Shown here: positions 43,849-55,370 of the stretch, one piece after another | Position numbering within the stretch: position 1 is the stretch's first letter | Layout: the number at the start of each line of letters is the position of its first letter | Assembly: GCA_025786725.1 (NCBI GenBank) | Contig: JAHLTZ010000028.1 | Coordinates: 306,833 to 370,832 of the forward strand | DNA length: 64,000 bases | DNA from: Syncephalis fuscata | Lineage: Eukaryota > Zoopagomycota > Zoopagomycetes > Zoopagales > Piptocephalidaceae | Reading direction: 5' to 3' | Position numbers and translations under genes: made by a program | Notes under the pieces: generated by a model | Databases searched by the model: none | Told to the model about the DNA's origin: nothing | What the model saw: the letters and a program-made list of their open reading frames with translations, nothing else

Positions 43849-45015
43849 ATGTTGTTCATTTACCTACCTATAGTCATGTCTTCAGTAAAAGAGTTTGCTA
43901 CAAAAAGTGGAGGAGAGCGTATATTACGGCGAGCCAATCCGGCGCAGATTAGAGTGAGCTGGGAGAATGTGGTTCAGCAATGGGGACAAGGCGTTACTCG
44001 CGAGCAATTTCTAGAACGCGAGCAGCTACTAAGTCAACAGCCTGGATTTAGTGGAGATAAGATGGGTATTTGGCTACTTGTCCCGGCCTCTGACCCAGAA
44101 ACACTTGAGCCACTCGCTCAGTGTGAAACATTTGATCGGTCTGGCGTTTTGGCAATACCAGGTGACAATGGTGCATCGCCCACTGTAAAAGAGGTGCGAT
44201 GCTGGAGTATTGCTGGCGTATTTACTTCAGAAAAATTCCGACATCGTGGCTATGCGTCGGAATTAATGGCGTTGCTACGACAGAAAGCCGAGGAAACTGG
44301 CATTGTGCTATCAACACTTGTATCTGATGTGGGCCCACATTTCTATGCACGATTTGGTTGGCAGGTGTATCCCAGTCTTGAAATTGCTTTCCCAGCTACT
44401 ACACCTGCCATCACCAAAATGCTAGACCAATCAAATGTTATTGAGCTATTTGAAAACGACTTTGCCAAGTTTGCCGCGGCAGAAGCTAGCGAGATGCAAG
44501 CCAAAGCCATTGCTCTAATAAAACAAAGTGATGATCAACGTCCAGTGGCCTTCATCACACCGAGCGAAGCAAATTATAAATGGCACTGGGCCCGCACCAG
44601 CTTTTACGCGCAGATCAGCAATATGAGTCCTGTACCTAAAGTAGTGGGAGCGGCAGTTAATGATCCGGCAGTTGATCCGGCTCGCAATCATATCATCTGG
44701 AGCCACGATGTGCCCAAGAAGACAACACGCGTTTTACGATTCTGCTGTGAAACATTGGAGATTGGACAATTACTAATAGCGGCAGCACAACGTGAGGCAC
44801 ATCATTTGAATTTAGATCAAGTGATTTTATGGCTAAGCGAGGAAGATAGCCAAGAAACTAGTGTGCTACGTCAACTACCATGTGGTCAAGTATCTGAACG
44901 TGATGGCTGTCTACCTTCAATGGCTTGGTTTGACGATCCATCGGCCTTGCAGCTAGACGCTACTACAAAACTCAAGCCACGATGGATAGCCTGTGAACGA
45001 TACACTTGGACCTAG
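43849..45015 (+). CDS. LYC1: Lyc1-type GNAT acetyltransferase (lysine N6-acetyltransferase family)
   Basis: A single-exon 388-residue protein with an N-terminal GNAT fold. The acetyl-CoA-binding segment appears as SIAGVFTSEKFRHRGYASELMALL, close to the R/Q-x-x-G-x-G/A signature, and is followed by LVSDVGPHFYARFGWQVY. The second half (KWHWARTSFYA, HIIWSHD, RVLRF, LDQVILWL) matches the C-terminal domain of fungal Lyc1 proteins, which acetylate free lysine at N6 for catabolism in Yarrowia. Substrate here is inferred. An in-frame second ATG at 43876 (MSSVKEF) may be the true start, as the first nine residues are hydrophobic and non-conserved. Confidence 0.82.
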   Translation: MLFIYLPIVMSSVKEFATKSGGERILRRANPAQIRVSWENVVQQWGQGVTREQFLEREQLLSQQPGFSGDKMGIWLLVPASDPETLEPLAQCETFDRSGVLAIPGDNGASPTVKEVRCWSIAGVFTSEKFRHRGYASELMALLRQKAEETGIVLSTLVSDVGPHFYARFGWQVYPSLEIAFPATTPAITKMLDQSNVIELFENDFAKFAAAEASEMQAKAIALIKQSDDQRPVAFITPSEANYKWHWARTSFYAQISNMSPVPKVVGAAVNDPAVDPARNHIIWSHDVPKKTTRVLRFCCETLEIGQLLIAAAQREAHHLNLDQVILWLSEEDSQETSVLRQLPCGQVSERDGCLPSMAWFDDPSALQLDATTKLKPRWIACERYTWT

Positions 45016-45100
45016 TCTTTTAAAGCTATTTTGGCTAAAATAAAACAATTTATACACTAAAATGAGTGTAGCAAGCTAATATTTATTAACAACAACTTCT

Positions 45101-46708
45101 TTATTTATTACTACCAGCGTCTAAAGTCTCACGTGTTTCTGTATAGATAGCGTTCACCATAGCATTCGGTGATATTTCTAACAATCCTTTGTTCTTTCGA
45201 TACGCTTTTGAATCACCTACAGAAATACCAAAAAACTGACTACTACACCGGCTTGCGATTTTAGCATTGTTTTGGATTGAATATCCCGAAACCATTCGTT
45301 TTGCATTGAGAATCTTTAATGCTTGTTTAAGTTGACTACACAGCTGTTTTTCTTTAGTATAATTTGCGTAAAGCTGATACATCACAGGCCCATCACCGCC
45401 AAAAATACTGGCAATTATTTCGTCTTGTTGATTACGAATCATAATGGATGAAATGGCGTATTTTGCCTCATCGTTAGTTGCTTTAATGTCTTTTAGAGCA
45501 AAGAATGGTGTTAGTCCCCCATGGGTGAATACAGTATCGCCAACTCGTTGCACAATAGGTAGACTATATAGACGTTTTTCTATTTCACCAATTTCTATAG
45601 ATGTATTGTCACTAAACGATACAATGTGGCGTGGTTCTGATGGATCATCTATATAGTTTTTACGATTAATTAATCGCATAATTTCTTGATCTCCCAGTAA
45701 TTGAATAACCTGATTGCCGATATCACACTAATTAGTACAATGTTGATTGGTTTTATTTATTACTTACTCGGCCACCTTTTTCATTTGCTTGTTTAACAAG
45801 TCTTGCAAAAAATCTTAATAAATCGTCAGAGTTTGGTCCATTCCCAATTACATTTCCCTGCGTGTTTTGTTAAATAATGATAGCTTTAAATATATTACTT
45901 ACTGTTGTACCAATACAGTATTGGATCCACCAGACCAGTCACCTTCATTGTCAATAATTTTAGCTTCTCGTAATATAGCTAGAGCATTATCCATATCACC
46001 ACGTAAATCCCCTAAGGCAAATACACGACGCTGTGCCAGTTCTGATGCTTTTTTAAATTCTTTGCTGTCTGGATCATCCCAGGTTGGATTATGAAATGCC
46101 AAATTAGCAAAAGGTTTGCAGTAGCTAGAAAACAGTGCACTATTGCCGCGTCTTATGCCTCCATCATCTCCAATAAGCATGGAAAGACCATCATCTTCTA
46201 TTTCGTAAGTAGCACCAATAAAATCTGTGGTTTTTGCCAGTAAATGTGCTGGGATATAGCGCTGGTAGCCGTTAAAGATGATCGGTGCTGCGTCATAGGC
46301 ATACGGAAAATGGGATCGCCATTGTAGTTTATCTTCTTTGATGCCTACATCTAGGTTCAGTTTGGCCAAATACTTCCATATTCTTAAATCAGTGGCCAGT
46401 TGACATAATTTTTGTTTTGCATGATTGCAGTTAACTTGGTTAGGCAGTTCATGAAGTTGTCCGATCGTTTTGGAGATTACTAGTGCTTGGCCAAATTTTG
46501 TTTTATATAAATGTTTTTGAATGTCTTGACCATCGCAGCCAATGTAGTATCCCACTAGAGTATTAGCAACATATGGTTTTTGTACTCGAGCGGATGGAAA
46601 ATTAGCTACTCTTTGCGGTGGTATAATGGTTTGGTCAGTTTTAGCACCAAGTACCAGACAAAGTGTTAATAAATGAAAGAAGCAGTATATCAGCATGATT
46701 ATACGCAT
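45101..46708 (-). CDS. Secreted calcineurin-like phosphoesterase homologue lacking catalytic motifs
   Basis: From ATG 46708 a signal peptide (LIYCFFHLLTLCLVLG) precedes a domain resembling Shewanella-like/Rhizobiales-like PPP phosphatases, with FALGDLRGDMDNALAIL, GDWSGGSNTVLVQ, GPNSDDLL and FARLVKQANEKGG in order. The expected metal and catalytic motifs are altered: GDxHG reads GDLRG, GDxxDRG reads GNVIGNG, and GNHE reads GDQE. FTHGGLTP keeps its His. This predicts a pseudo-enzyme, perhaps a secreted binding protein. The first intron junction (about 45850-45910) is awkward: keeping VLVQ requires one more G, or a donor six bases earlier must be used. The C-terminal part (45101-45679) is open and stays in frame. 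Confidence 0.75.
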
Positions 46709-48090
46709 TGTTTTATAGCTAATTATTACGCACTACTTGCTATCAATACCAATGAGTATTGTGAGAAACGTGAAAAATGAAAAAGACAATGTAGCTGAAC
46801 GTTTAAGATGGCACTATATAATGTACTGAAAATAGAAATCGCCATGTGCTATTGTGACTGATTACTCCGCCCATTTATTTTGTTCCGTTTTAGTATCAAA
46901 TAGATGTTGAATCCACGCTGTTTACCAATTAAGGCAATAAAAACTCAATTTATTTATTTTGATTAGTGCAATGCTATTCTACATAGCAATGTCAGTTTAG
47001 CATAGGCCAAATCAGTCAACATGTTGGAACAATGTTGTACATGATACTATGATTGAATTTACTAGTGTTAATCATGTAATAGTAAAATAATTTATACTAT
47101 CAGCCTGGTATTTGTTATATAAAACTATTTCAAAAAAGTAGACTAAAATAACTAAATGAAGCACAGTATTAGCAGACTACGCCTATTTTTTTTTACTATT
47201 TATTAGTTAAGGCGTTGTTTTATTACAGACTTGTAGTGATGCAATACTCTGTTTATTAACTCAACTATTTATGTATTATTCCGCAAAATAAACAATCTTT
47301 GTTTTATTAATCGCAAGTTTTTCATCAATGGCAGTGACTACAAAGCTTATCTAAAATTGACGCTGACGACAATGCGTCAAGCAAGTTTGCGTTGTAATCT
47401 ATAAAAGCTAAGGCATTCGGCACAAAAGAACCCGCACATACCATTGACATTATTAGAATTAGGCCCACTGATACCATCTACTGTTGCACAAACCATCATA
47501 CAAGCTATTGATGCCGACCTATAATAGCTTCTATAACAACCATCCAATGAAATTGACCCCAACGAATGGGGAAGCATTTATGACTATTGCTGGTATTATC
47601 GGTGATAACTGCTAGTTTTTAATTCTGCATCTGGGTAAGGTAAAAAGTAAGGAGTCTGAATTTGTGTGATAGTATAGTGGTTCTAGCAGAAGGTCGCAGC
47701 ACACTTGTCACCCATCATCGGTCCGCCAAATAATTCAATCCATGTGAACAATAGCGCAATGCAAGTGTATGAGTAAAATCAATATTTTCTGTAGATTGTT
47801 GTTTTTTATTGGACAGTATTTTATTTATCGGCATTTAACCTTCCGATATAATACCCCAATTTATTCGGATCGTTATTTGATTGATCTGATTGCCACAAAG
47901 TGAGCAGCTAGTGAGTGGGTAAATAGCCGGAGTTTTCCATTGTACTATAGCGAATGCATTGTGCCCCAACGGCCTAGATCTATCTAAACCACTTAGCTTA
48001 TAAAAGTGACACAGTGTGTAGATAGCGCCATTGATTGTCGCCATATTAGTTGATAGTACATTACATTTGTTGTTTAATTTACGAGATATT
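46709..48090. other. Upstream intergenic region of OLE1-B
   Basis: No protein gene is supported. It contains a tRNA-Asp-like tract near 47660-47731 (separate entry) and, closer to OLE1-B, a mildly GC-richer promoter-like segment at 47900-48000. Confidence 0.45.
47660..47731 (+). other. tRNA-Asp-like tract, possible decayed tRNA or SINE promoter
   Basis: GATAGTATAGTGGTT at 47668-47682 is the D-arm and A-box sequence typical of eukaryotic tRNA-Asp. About 25 nt on, CTTGTCAC would supply a GTC anticodon. No proper B box (GGTTCGANNCC) or acceptor pairing follows, so a working tRNA is unlikely. It may be a degraded tRNA or the head of a tRNA-derived short repeat. Confidence 0.3.
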
Positions 48091-49423
48091 ATGCCGTCCA
48101 CTGCCATGCCTTCTGTTCCAGCAGAACTTGCTGATGTACCAAAAGTTGGAACTACAACTAATGTAAACTACAAGAATCTTCGTGTCAACTGGCCACAAGC
48201 AGGCTTGCTTTTGCTGTCGCCGCTAATTTCCTTGTATGCTATCTTTGCTATACCTATTACGCGACCAACCTTGATTTGGACAATACTTTACTATTTTGTC
48301 ACTGGACTGAGCATTACAGCCGGTAAGTGATCCGAAACACGCATATATATATAAATAAACTAATCCAGCAACAAATCAGGCTATCATCGACTATGGTCTC
48401 ATCGCGCCTATGATGGCCGAACTCCGCTAAAGATAATTTTTGCCTTAGGGGGTGCCGGCTCATTTCAAGGATCAATCCGCTGGTGGTCGCGCGGCCATCG
48501 TGCACACCATCGCCACACAGATACGGATAAAGATCCATATGGTGCTCATCGTGGATTCTTTTGGGCGCATATTGGTTGGCTGCTTTTCCATCCAAAAGAC
48601 AAGCTTGGCTATGCCGATGTACGGGATTTGGAGGCAGAGCCGGTTGTTGCATGGCAGCACAGACACTACAAATGGCTGGCACCGTTCATGTCCTTTGTAT
48701 TCCCCACTCTAGTTGCTGGATTTGGCTGGGGCGATTGGATGGTAAGACTATAGTTTTGTATGCCAAAACAAATGCTCATCTATCTATTAATAGGGTGGAT
48801 ATTTCTACGCAGGTATTTTGCGTTTGGTAATTGTACACCACGCCACGTTCTGTGTCAACAGTCTTGCACATTGGTTAGGCCATCAAAACTATGACGATCT
48901 TAACACGCCACGCGATCATATTGTTACTGCACTCGTTACATTTGGCGAAGGCTATCACAACTTCCATCATGAATTTCCTCGTGACTATCGCAATGCCATT
49001 GGTTGGTGGCAATACGATCCTACTAAATGGCTTATACGCATATGTTCCTGGATAAAGTTGGCGTATGGCCTGCGTCGTTTTTCACATAATGAAATTCGTA
49101 AAGGCCGAGTAATGATGCAGGAAAAGGCGGTCATTGAGACGAAGAAAACGATTTCATGGGGCACTGCCGCCGAGGATCTGCCCACCTATTCGTGGAGCGA
49201 GTTTCAACGCGAATGTCGTGAAAATGGCCATATGTGGATGGTAATTGATAGCTTTATACTCGATTTCGCCAGCTTTATTCCAGATCATCCGGGTGGCGAG
49301 CAAATAATCCGTAGTTGGCGTGGCAAAGATGCAACCAATGCCTTTAACGGCGGCGTACATATGCATCGAAGAGCTGCACGTAACCTAATTAGTGCCATGC
49401 GTGTGGGTGTTATTGTGTCTTAA
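48091..49423 (+). CDS. OLE1: Delta-9 acyl-CoA desaturase with cytochrome b5 domain (paralogue B)
   Basis: A second full-length Ole1-type gene. His boxes are HRLWSH, HRAHHR and GYHNFHH. The b5 heme motif is DHPGG, and the second heme His lies in FNGGVHMHRR. Introns follow SITAG and GDWM as in paralogue A, but the b5 domain shares an exon with the desaturase C-terminus. The N-terminus is longer (MPSTAMPSVPAELADVPKVG). The two copies differ at many positions outside the His boxes, so the duplication is not recent. Separate regulation or substrate preference is possible but unshown. Confidence 0.92.
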
Positions 49424-49824
49424 CCGCGTAAGAATTAGCTGTCCTCCCATTTCGTCTTGCCTTTTTATAGTAAATATTGCATTTTAATTAACAATTATAA
49501 TGGTGTCACGTTAAGACATAAAAGACTTTTATGTGCATGGTTGTGTTAGATGCCTATTGCCATAATTGCTTCACGTGGGATAATTTGGCCGATAACTAAT
49601 TATAAATTTTTAAATAAACACGGAGTGATGTCGTCTATTTTTACCGAAAGTTTGGTGGCTAGGTATTGGTTAATCAACGATACGTGTAGTAAAATCAATT
49701 TGATTAAGGCCTTATTTTTAAGATCTCCTTGAATTTGTTTTTTGCTAAAACTTGGCATACAGCAATTCAACTCATTTATTCACACCTAATTTGATGTCAT
49801 TTTTTACGAAAGATTCAGTATATC

Positions 49825-51737
49825 ATGTCACTGTTACTCTGCATAGTTTTATTTAATTTTATATCAATTGTTAGTGCATCATTTCTTATTCAGGATAGTA
49901 ATCATACATATAGCTATCCTACTTACGATCCTTTTGCCGTAAAAGTTGACATTTATAACATTTCAGGCGTATTAATTACACCGACATTTTTGGACTTGAA
50001 TCATTGCACATTCAAAGGAAATAGTTCTAGCTTTAACAATAACGTGTTTTCACAAGAAAATTTGGCAAATCATTTGCCTTTAATTGTATTAGTAGAAGAG
50101 CTAACGGCCACAACAGCAGGCTGCAAGACTGTGGCACAAGTAGGCCAACATTGAGAGTATTTTTACATCTAATTATGTATGTGTAGATTAGTGAAGCGGT
50201 TTATTTATATGGGCAATCATTAAGCAAATCAAATGGCTTGTCAATCAAGGCAGTGCTTTACATATTACGCAAAGATGTAAAGGGAGTGCCGGGTGGGCCG
50301 TTTAATACAAATTATTTCAGCTATACATCTGGTTTTTTAGATGGAACACCAATTATACCTATGGCAATGTTACCATCCAAATATAACGAAGAGGTGCTTT
50401 CTAGGCTTTCAGACATACAGAACCCGATCATTGTGACTGTGCAACAAGGTAAAGCATTAAGAATAGATGGCAAGTATGAGGTGCTGATTAACATAATAAT
50501 AAATACTGTAGAGGAGGGCCCATGGAACGCTGTCTTTTTTTCAGCAACTTATGTTGCGCTGGAATGGATTCTTTTTATAACAAATATACTTTTTATATTG
50601 CGTGGCGTTGAACGACTTGTAGTAAATTTGTTTACAAACAAGTTTCACATAAAGAAAAAAACCATAGTATTTATTGTTGCACTACTTTCAGTCCTGTGTA
50701 AGTTGTTACGAGTAGCGTTTTTGGACTAATCAAATGATAGTGTATACGTCAACTATCCTATTGAACCCGGCAACACGTAACTACCAGATTGTGATTGGAC
50801 TAAGTTCACTTTTATTTTCAATTGCCTTTCATTTGTTACAATTAGCATGGTAAGTTTACTAGCGCGCTAATTGTTGTTGGTTTTAAACCTGAGCGTACAC
50901 ATTAGGTGCTCCATTCAGACAGCATTGGATATACGCGAGCGTACGATTATACTTCAAATTGTCATCTATACAGGTTGTGTTTTGCAGTCAACTGCTTATT
51001 TTTTACAGCTTTTAAAGTGTTTTGCGGGTTCAATTGTTTTTTCCACCTATCTGGATTTAAGTGAAAAATATATAATTATGATACTTCAAGCAACTGGCAT
51101 GGTTGTGTTCTTTTACTACGGTATATTTATTTTATTTATTTCTGTTTATAATGCTGATTAGTTTGCGTATAGGCATTTTGTTCCATATACAAAAAAAAAG
51201 GCAGCGCAAGCATCCAATAACTGCACTGGCACTTAAGCAGGTAAGTGATACCTAAAAAATAGTTAAAGCCGCTTGATTGACACAAGTGTTAATTTGAATC
51301 TATAGCTTAGCTATATGTCTTTCTTTTGTTCGGTGTGCCTTGTGTTTGTCACAGTGTACAATACAATTGAAATGTATCCTGAATGGACACTTGGAGTATC
51401 GGCGACAATTGGGCGCATGCTATTATTAGACATTAGCAACACAGTTCGTTCTTTTGTATTGTTGTGTGTATTAGGTTTAAGAATACCTGGAATTGAGTCT
51501 CAAGAAACAAATATTGCACGAATGGTGCTTTATTATGTACTACGAAAATTCAGAACTAAAAGCCAACAAGAAGCACATACATCTAGACAGCCATCTGCAC
51601 AGCTTCGCTATTATTCAAAAGGACAGCCAAACGACATTTTCCCAGACTCAGACATCGATAATCGAGATACATATCCAAGTAGTTTTCTTCATAGTAATTG
51701 CAATATTCAGCGTCATCATCAAACGACTGTAATTTAA
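49825..51737 (+). CDS. Predicted secreted-headed seven-helix membrane protein, unknown function
   Basis: Splicing by frame continuity gives about 490 residues. A signal peptide (LLLCIVLFNFISIVSA) leads an N-glycosylation-rich ectodomain of about 200 residues; its PLIVLVEELTATTAGCKTVAQ part is faintly like a PA domain. Seven hydrophobic helices follow, from VALEWILFITNILFIL through KTIVFIVALLSVL, IGLSSLLFSIAFHLLQLA, LQIVIYTGCVLQSTAYFL, YIIMILQATGMVVFFYYG and FFCSVCLVFVTVYNT to MLLLDISNTVRSFVLLCVLG. A polar Gln/Ser-rich cytosolic tail ends at 51737. Introns lie near 50143, 50699, 50849, 51119 and 51241. The topology is that of a GPCR-like receptor, but no receptor family signature is recognised. 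Confidence 0.6.
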
Positions 51738-51776
51738 ATTATAATTTTTGCCACTATTGATATTATTCATAATGTA

Positions 51777-51805
51777 TTACTACTACTACTACTACTACTA
51801 CTACT
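51777..51805. repeat. TAC trinucleotide microsatellite
   Basis: About nine to ten TAC units lie just downstream of the seven-helix protein gene. Confidence 0.85.
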
Positions 51806-54659
51806 CTTATCAATGTTGATATTGATACTTGCTGCAAAAAATAAGCAAGTAAAGCTAACAATCTATTCTTTTGAAAGCGTTGATTGCTACTTAATATAAT
51901 ATATTTCTTTTAATTTTGTAAATTTTAACAGTATTCAGAAATATTTAACTATATTTTTACATTGATTTATCAACAGCAATAGTTATTAAGGCATCAAATT
52001 TAATAAACACTCTTTATGTTGTAACAAATAGAAACTTAATAACTGTCGTTTTGTTTACGCTCACTTCTAGCACATAAGCGTTAGTGGCTACTAATTAAAT
52101 GTTTACCTTAACATAACACGAATCTGATGTTATTATAAAATAAAAAAATAAATGATTCTCCTTTTAATTATCGATTACTGCAGTTAAACTTTTAATAACA
52201 AATAACATTTTTAACTAAAGCAGAAAAAAGAATATAGAACTAGGGATGTTGATATGTTTATTATCATTCCAATAAAGCTAATATTTTATAGTAAACACCA
52301 TTGTTAATAAAACTTGAGCCTTGTTCATATGATTAATCATATGTCAATAAATAACAGGTATTTACTGATTATGTTCTTGGATGGATGTTTGTTTGCGATT
52401 GTTAGTACTAGCATTTAGTATGTTGTTGTTGTGAATATTCACATGGTGGACGTCATGTATAAATCGCGTGATAGATAATCGCGTGACTAAAATACCGTAA
52501 CTCGGTATCATAACAATGTTGCAAATAGAAACGACAATATTATCATAAAAATAGTATTTTCAAGCATTTCTTTAGTTGTTAGCACTTTCCCGTTTTTTCA
52601 AAAATATATAATTTATATGTGTCGATGCGTCAAGACTATGCGGTCATATAAATGGCATTACGTATTTATAAATACATTATTAATAAAATTAAAAACCAGT
52701 GAAAAATTTTAATTAATCAAAAAAGACTGTAACAGTTCCGTTTGCCATTTGATAATATAAGCCTACACAAATACTAATTAGAAAATGTATAATAAATTAA
52801 TTAACTATAATTAATAAACAGTCAATTAAAGTTTGCAATAATATGTATCATTTATCTCTGTTACCTAACTAGTCTTATTATTATTATGGTTGGTCTATAA
52901 TAATTATTAGTATGCGACCATACATTGCAATATTGATATTATTCAATACACAATGACTATTGACACGTGTTCTCATTACAATTAATAACAACCATAATAC
53001 TATTTATTGCATATTTATATCGATAGTATTGATTAATAATATTGCATGTACACTGACGCACATTTCAACAACTGTGTTGCTGTATGTTGCTTGACTATAT
53101 ACTTTGTAATACTACATCCAACATGTACAACCTATTAGCATATTAGCATTAGTTATCATCAATGTAGGCTGGCTGTTACCGATAATGTTGTAAGTATACT
53201 AGGCAGCAGTTTCTATATTCTTATTTATTACTAATGAGTGCTAGTGTTGTTGTTGCTATGTATCACTAGATGCGTATGTATATAAATATCAACTGTCTGA
53301 TATGGCGTTTATATTGTAATATTGACAACAACGCTAGTAGTGATTACTAAGCCAATGTGGTTAGCAATATAGTACGTCAGATAGCTATCGGTGTGCATGC
53401 ATGTACCACTGTTGACTACAGCTGGCAAGACATGCAAATTGTATAAACATAGTTAGTACACATCTGCACTATGTCTAATGAAACCAACTTTGTCTTCAGT
53501 TGCCGATACTGTTGATAACAACTATCTAACAGCAGACACTGACTTATACATTAATTGCTTACAATAATGCATATGTTTATTGATTGTATAACAATTGATG
53601 CATCAATAGCTAGTATATACTGGTGTATACTGTTACCAAAAATGCTAATATTAGTGTCATGTTAATTAGCAAATAAATCGGTACATTATTAATATGGTAT
53701 TTTGCTAATGCCAGGCAATAAGTCAGTCCATTGTTAAGTGTGATTAGCTGTGTTATATATACAGCAATTATTGTGTATATTGCTTTATCGGTGCATATGT
53801 GCCAACATTTGGAAAGCACATAGTTGGGTGTCACTATAAACACGCCATTGTGTATCATTTATTAAAGACTTTTGCTTTTATATTTATAATAAAAACTATG
53901 TTTTATTATTCTGTACGGGCATACTCTCTACACACATGTATTATTCTCATTGCATATCTATGCCATTTTATATTAATCTTTAATATATTAAATGCATTCC
54001 AGTCATTCCATTCGTTATATATTTTCACAAGTTTATAAACTAGTACAATACAATAATTATGTATTGCAATATGCTACAAACACATACTAATACATAATAC
54101 TATTGTGTGTTGTACCCGCCACTTATATAGTTAAATTAAAATAAGATAAAAAATAAAGGTTTGCTGAGTTTTATTTATAGATCTATACAACTCACTATAT
54201 GGTTATCAATATATTTTAAATCATTATACTTTCGAATCCACACAATTAATATTATCTAATTCTAACACTATTACACATAAACAGATTTACTAATGTTTAT
54301 TATGTTTATGACATCAATAAATACTTTACAAGAATCTATCACAACTTTACAAATACTTACTAATTAGTTTACTTTCTTCCCTCCTCTATAGCCAACATTG
54401 CTATAAATACAATAGTAATTACTTACATCAAATTAAAATTATCCTCTTATCAAACATTCATTTATCTTCATTGTTATACTCTAACCCAGCCATAACAGTT
54501 ATACCTCTACATAATACTATACAATTGTGTAGTTTATATATCCTAAATTTTAAATGTAGTATACAGCAATATATACCCGCTGATGAATATACAAGTGTAC
54601 ACACAATGTTAACGGTTGAAAGTTGCTATAATCACGCAATAGCTAACAAATTAATGTTT
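51806..54659. other. Long AT-rich gene-free region
   Basis: Nearly 2.9 kb with no supported gene, RNA or transposon on either strand. Short open frames (for example 53610-53858 on the minus strand and 53799-54038 on the plus strand) are hydrophobic, AT-driven and without family resemblance. It leads into the repeat block that fills the rest of the window. Confidence 0.5.
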
Positions 54660-55370
54660 ATTGCTTAAATAATAATTAATTGTTAACCAGTAATCATTAT
54701 TAATTAACTAACTAGCAGATTGACTAATACAGTTGGCTATTACTACTAACTAACTACATCAGTTAATTAACTAGTGTTAGACAACGATGGTTATAGGTAA
54801 ACTAATTGACAAGTGGTAAATAGCAGCCATTATTAACTAATTGATTAACCGTTAAATAACAATCGTTATTAACTTAATTAGCTAAACCGATTAACTGATC
54901 ATTAACTAACTAGTTGATTGACTAATATTAGCTGGCTATTACCATTAGCTAACTAATGTTAATTGACTAACATTAGCTGGTTATTACTATTGATTAACTA
55001 GGCCAACTAATTAACTAGTGTTAGACAACAATTATTAATAATTATTAAGCACCAATCATTATTTATTAATTAACTAAATATTAACTAATATTAAATAAAT
55101 TATTATTAACTAATTAATTAATTATTAACTGGATTATTAATTAACACGATTTTACTTAATTTTTTAGTCTATATTCTATTGCTAAATGGCAAGGATACTC
55201 TTACATTTTTAGTTAATTATTACTTAATTTTTACTTAACTTTAGTTAGCTTTAATTAAGTAATTGGCTAATAATTAGTTAGTTAATTAACTAATGGTAAC
55301 GATAACCGTTTAACAACTTAGTTAACTTGTTAATTATTTAACCAATTACTTAACTTTTAATTAACTTTTA
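54660..55370. repeat. Degenerate TTAAC/TTAGC-rich satellite
   Basis: Irregular tandem sequence built on TTAAC, TTAACTAA and GTTAATTA with longer recurring phrases such as GACTAATATTAGCTGGCTATTA. It occurs again at 63269-63616 on the far side of the retroelement, with the same phrases. It flanks and spaces the palindromic elements. A heterochromatic or subtelomeric location is possible but unproven. Confidence 0.65.

Noticed and set aside
53610-54038. Overlapping opposite-strand hydrophobic frames
   Set aside because: AT-driven composition, short, no conserved motif, no plausible splice partners.
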